Below, piece by piece: positions 5,247 through 6,031 of a DNA stretch of 6,031 bases. Under the pieces are notes generated by a model. The model saw only the letters and a program-made list of their open reading frames with translations. It did not search any database and was not told where the DNA came from. The stretch covers positions 1 to 6,031 of the forward strand of contig JAPLVQ010000140.1 of NCBI GenBank assembly GCA_026397035.1, given 5' to 3'. The stretch is from Candidatus Iainarchaeum sp. Its GTDB lineage: Archaea > Iainarchaeota > Iainarchaeia > Iainarchaeales > JAAZKV01. A program made the translations under genes and the position numbers. The number at the start of each line of letters is the position of its first letter. Positions within the stretch are counted from its first letter, which is position 1.

Positions 5247-5465
5247 ATGAATAATAGACCATTTGATTTGCTCAACGATGCGATTGATAAGGAAGTGCTT
5301 GTTGTGCTTAAAGGAAATAATCAGGTTAGGGGGACATTAAAGGCTTTTGATGTTCATATGAATCTTCATCTTGAGAACGCTTCCCAGCTTGTTGAAGGCG
5401 AGATTAAGACTAAATATGGGAAAGTAATGGTTCGCGGCGATAGTGTAGTAATGATTTCGCCGTGA
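5247..5465 (+). CDS. archaeal Sm-like (LSm) RNA-binding protein
   Basis: This 72-residue protein is a complete archaeal LSm/Sm domain, which forms a heptameric ring that binds U-rich single-stranded RNA and takes part in RNA processing and turnover. It starts with the N-terminal helix RPFDLLNDAI. The Sm1 motif spans about 15-45, including LKGNNQVRGTLKAFD and VHMNLHLENA, with D35 and N39 in the RNA-binding loop. The Sm2 motif MVRGDSVVMI (61-70) has the usual R-G-D. Length and motif order are normal for archaeal Sm proteins. Its start lies 9 bases after the minD stop, with a strong ribosome-binding site, so it is likely the second gene of a minD transcript. A common archaeal partner after LSm, ribosomal protein L37e, is absent. 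Confidence 0.95.
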   Translation: MNNRPFDLLNDAIDKEVLVVLKGNNQVRGTLKAFDVHMNLHLENASQLVEGEIKTKYGKVMVRGDSVVMISP

Positions 5466-5506
5466 AATCTTTTTCTTTTCTAACCTGTTTCTGTTGTTTT
5501 AGGTTT

Positions 5507-5535
5507 CTTTGCTGCTTTTAGCAAAGTTTTTTATT
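5507..5535 (+). terminator. hairpin and T-run terminator after LSm gene
   Basis: CTTTGCT (5507-5513) pairs perfectly with AGCAAAG (5520-5526) over a 6-base loop, followed at once by TTTTTTATT. It lies 41 bases past the LSm stop and would end the minD-LSm transcript. The T-rich tract could also serve as the TATA region of the next gene. Confidence 0.55.
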
Positions 5536-5583
5536 CACCAAAATTCAACAATTATCTCGACCTGTACGGGTTTTTGTGGTTGA

Positions 5584-6031
5584 ATGGATAAGCGTGGTAC
5601 TGTAATTGAATCTATACAAAAGCTTGTTGCTCTTGGGGTTTCTGACAGGGAGATTGCGGAGAATTTATATGATGTGGGTATTGAGAGAACTGAGGCTGTT
5701 AGTTTGATTGATGAGGCAAAAAAAGATCTTCCTCAGTCGAGCCAAACCAGTACTAATACTGCTCAAAATAATTCTCAATCTTCTTCCCAAACTCAAGCTG
5801 TTTCTTCAAACCAAACTTCTTCTTCTCAGCAAGTGCTGTCTCAAAATCAAAAATCTAAAGAACCTATTTTTGATGAGGCGCAAGGGTTGAGTATGGATGA
5901 ACAGGTTGTGCGCCAGCTTCCTATTGATAAAAAAAATATTTCAGAAGGGGATAGTGCGGGTGCTAGTGATTCAATTGAAGAGGGGGCTAGTGATTCTGAT
6001 GAATTAGAAAATGAGGCAAAAGATTTGGGGA
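5584..6031 (+). CDS. helical-motif protein with Ser/Gln linker, partial
   Basis: This gene runs off the right edge; 149 residues are visible and the frame is open to the end. Residues 5-47 form a compact two- or three-helix motif: a helix with LVALGV, then SDREIAENLYDVGIERTEAVSLIDEAKK. It resembles short helical repeats of the kind 'LxxxGxSxxEIxxxLxxxGxxxxEAxxLI', often a protein-binding or HTH-like motif. Residues 51-90 are a low-complexity Ser/Gln/Asn/Thr linker, and 93-149 an acidic Ser/Asp/Glu-rich region, so the protein looks extended or disordered past its head. No signal peptide or membrane segment is seen in the visible part. The start is firm: an in-frame TGA (5581-5583) touches ATG 5584, and GTGG/GGTTGA lies just before it. 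The missing C-terminal part may hold the functional domain. The family is not recognised. Confidence 0.8.
   Translation, partial: MDKRGTVIESIQKLVALGVSDREIAENLYDVGIERTEAVSLIDEAKKDLPQSSQTSTNTAQNNSQSSSQTQAVSSNQTSSSQQVLSQNQKSKEPIFDEAQGLSMDEQVVRQLPIDKKNISEGDSAGASDSIEEGASDSDELENEAKDLG

Noticed and set aside
5042..5275. 77-codon minus-strand frame
   Set aside because: It is antisense to the end of minD and the start of the LSm gene, with no motif.
5708..5890. 60-codon plus-strand frame rich in Lys and Leu
   Set aside because: It is a shifted reading of the Ser/Gln linker of the gene starting at 5584.

Overview
The window looks like a piece of a low-GC archaeal chromosome, most likely from a DPANN-type lineage (Woesearchaeota/Pacearchaeota-like). 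The archaeal signs are a 72-residue archaeal-type Sm/LSm protein, a MinD-type ATPase, a DUF2226-like protein, a roadblock-like protein, TATA-like boxes 25-27 nt before several starts, and a recurrent GGTG Shine-Dalgarno core placed 5 nt before ATG (AlkD, roadblock, MinD and LSm genes). The lineage assignment is inference; no rRNA or marker gene is present.

Layout. Bases 1-140 are a GC-rich block (81 of the first 135 bases are G or C) packed with hairpins and lying in otherwise AT-rich DNA. A NUDIX hydrolase (152-598, minus) follows. It diverges from a small winged-helix-like putative antitoxin (776-1045, plus), whose stop overlaps the start of a RelE/ParE-like toxin gene (1045-1389) broken by two in-frame stop codons. 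A perfect 16-base palindrome (1391-1406) separates this decayed toxin-antitoxin pair from a convergent minus-strand operon. That operon holds an unrecognised 222-residue protein (2157-2825) and an AlkD-family DNA glycosylase (1433-2152), apparently translationally coupled.

From about 2830 onward every gene is on the plus strand: a DUF2226-like protein (2966-3418), a roadblock/LC7-like protein (3674-4156), a MinD ATPase with a C-terminal membrane-targeting helix (4452-5237), an LSm protein (5247-5465), and the 5' part of a protein with an N-terminal helical motif and a long Ser/Gln/Asn-rich linker (5584 to the right edge). The gaps before the roadblock and MinD genes are almost free of C on the coding strand.

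How the genes may fit together. The left half is housekeeping and defence: nucleotide clean-up, alkylation repair and a dead toxin-antitoxin module. The right half could be a membrane-associated positioning or signalling module: a membrane-binding ParA/MinD switch, a roadblock-type NTPase-regulator fold and a DUF2226 protein. LSm appears to share the MinD transcript. The functional link in the right half is a hypothesis from gene order, not something the sequence proves.
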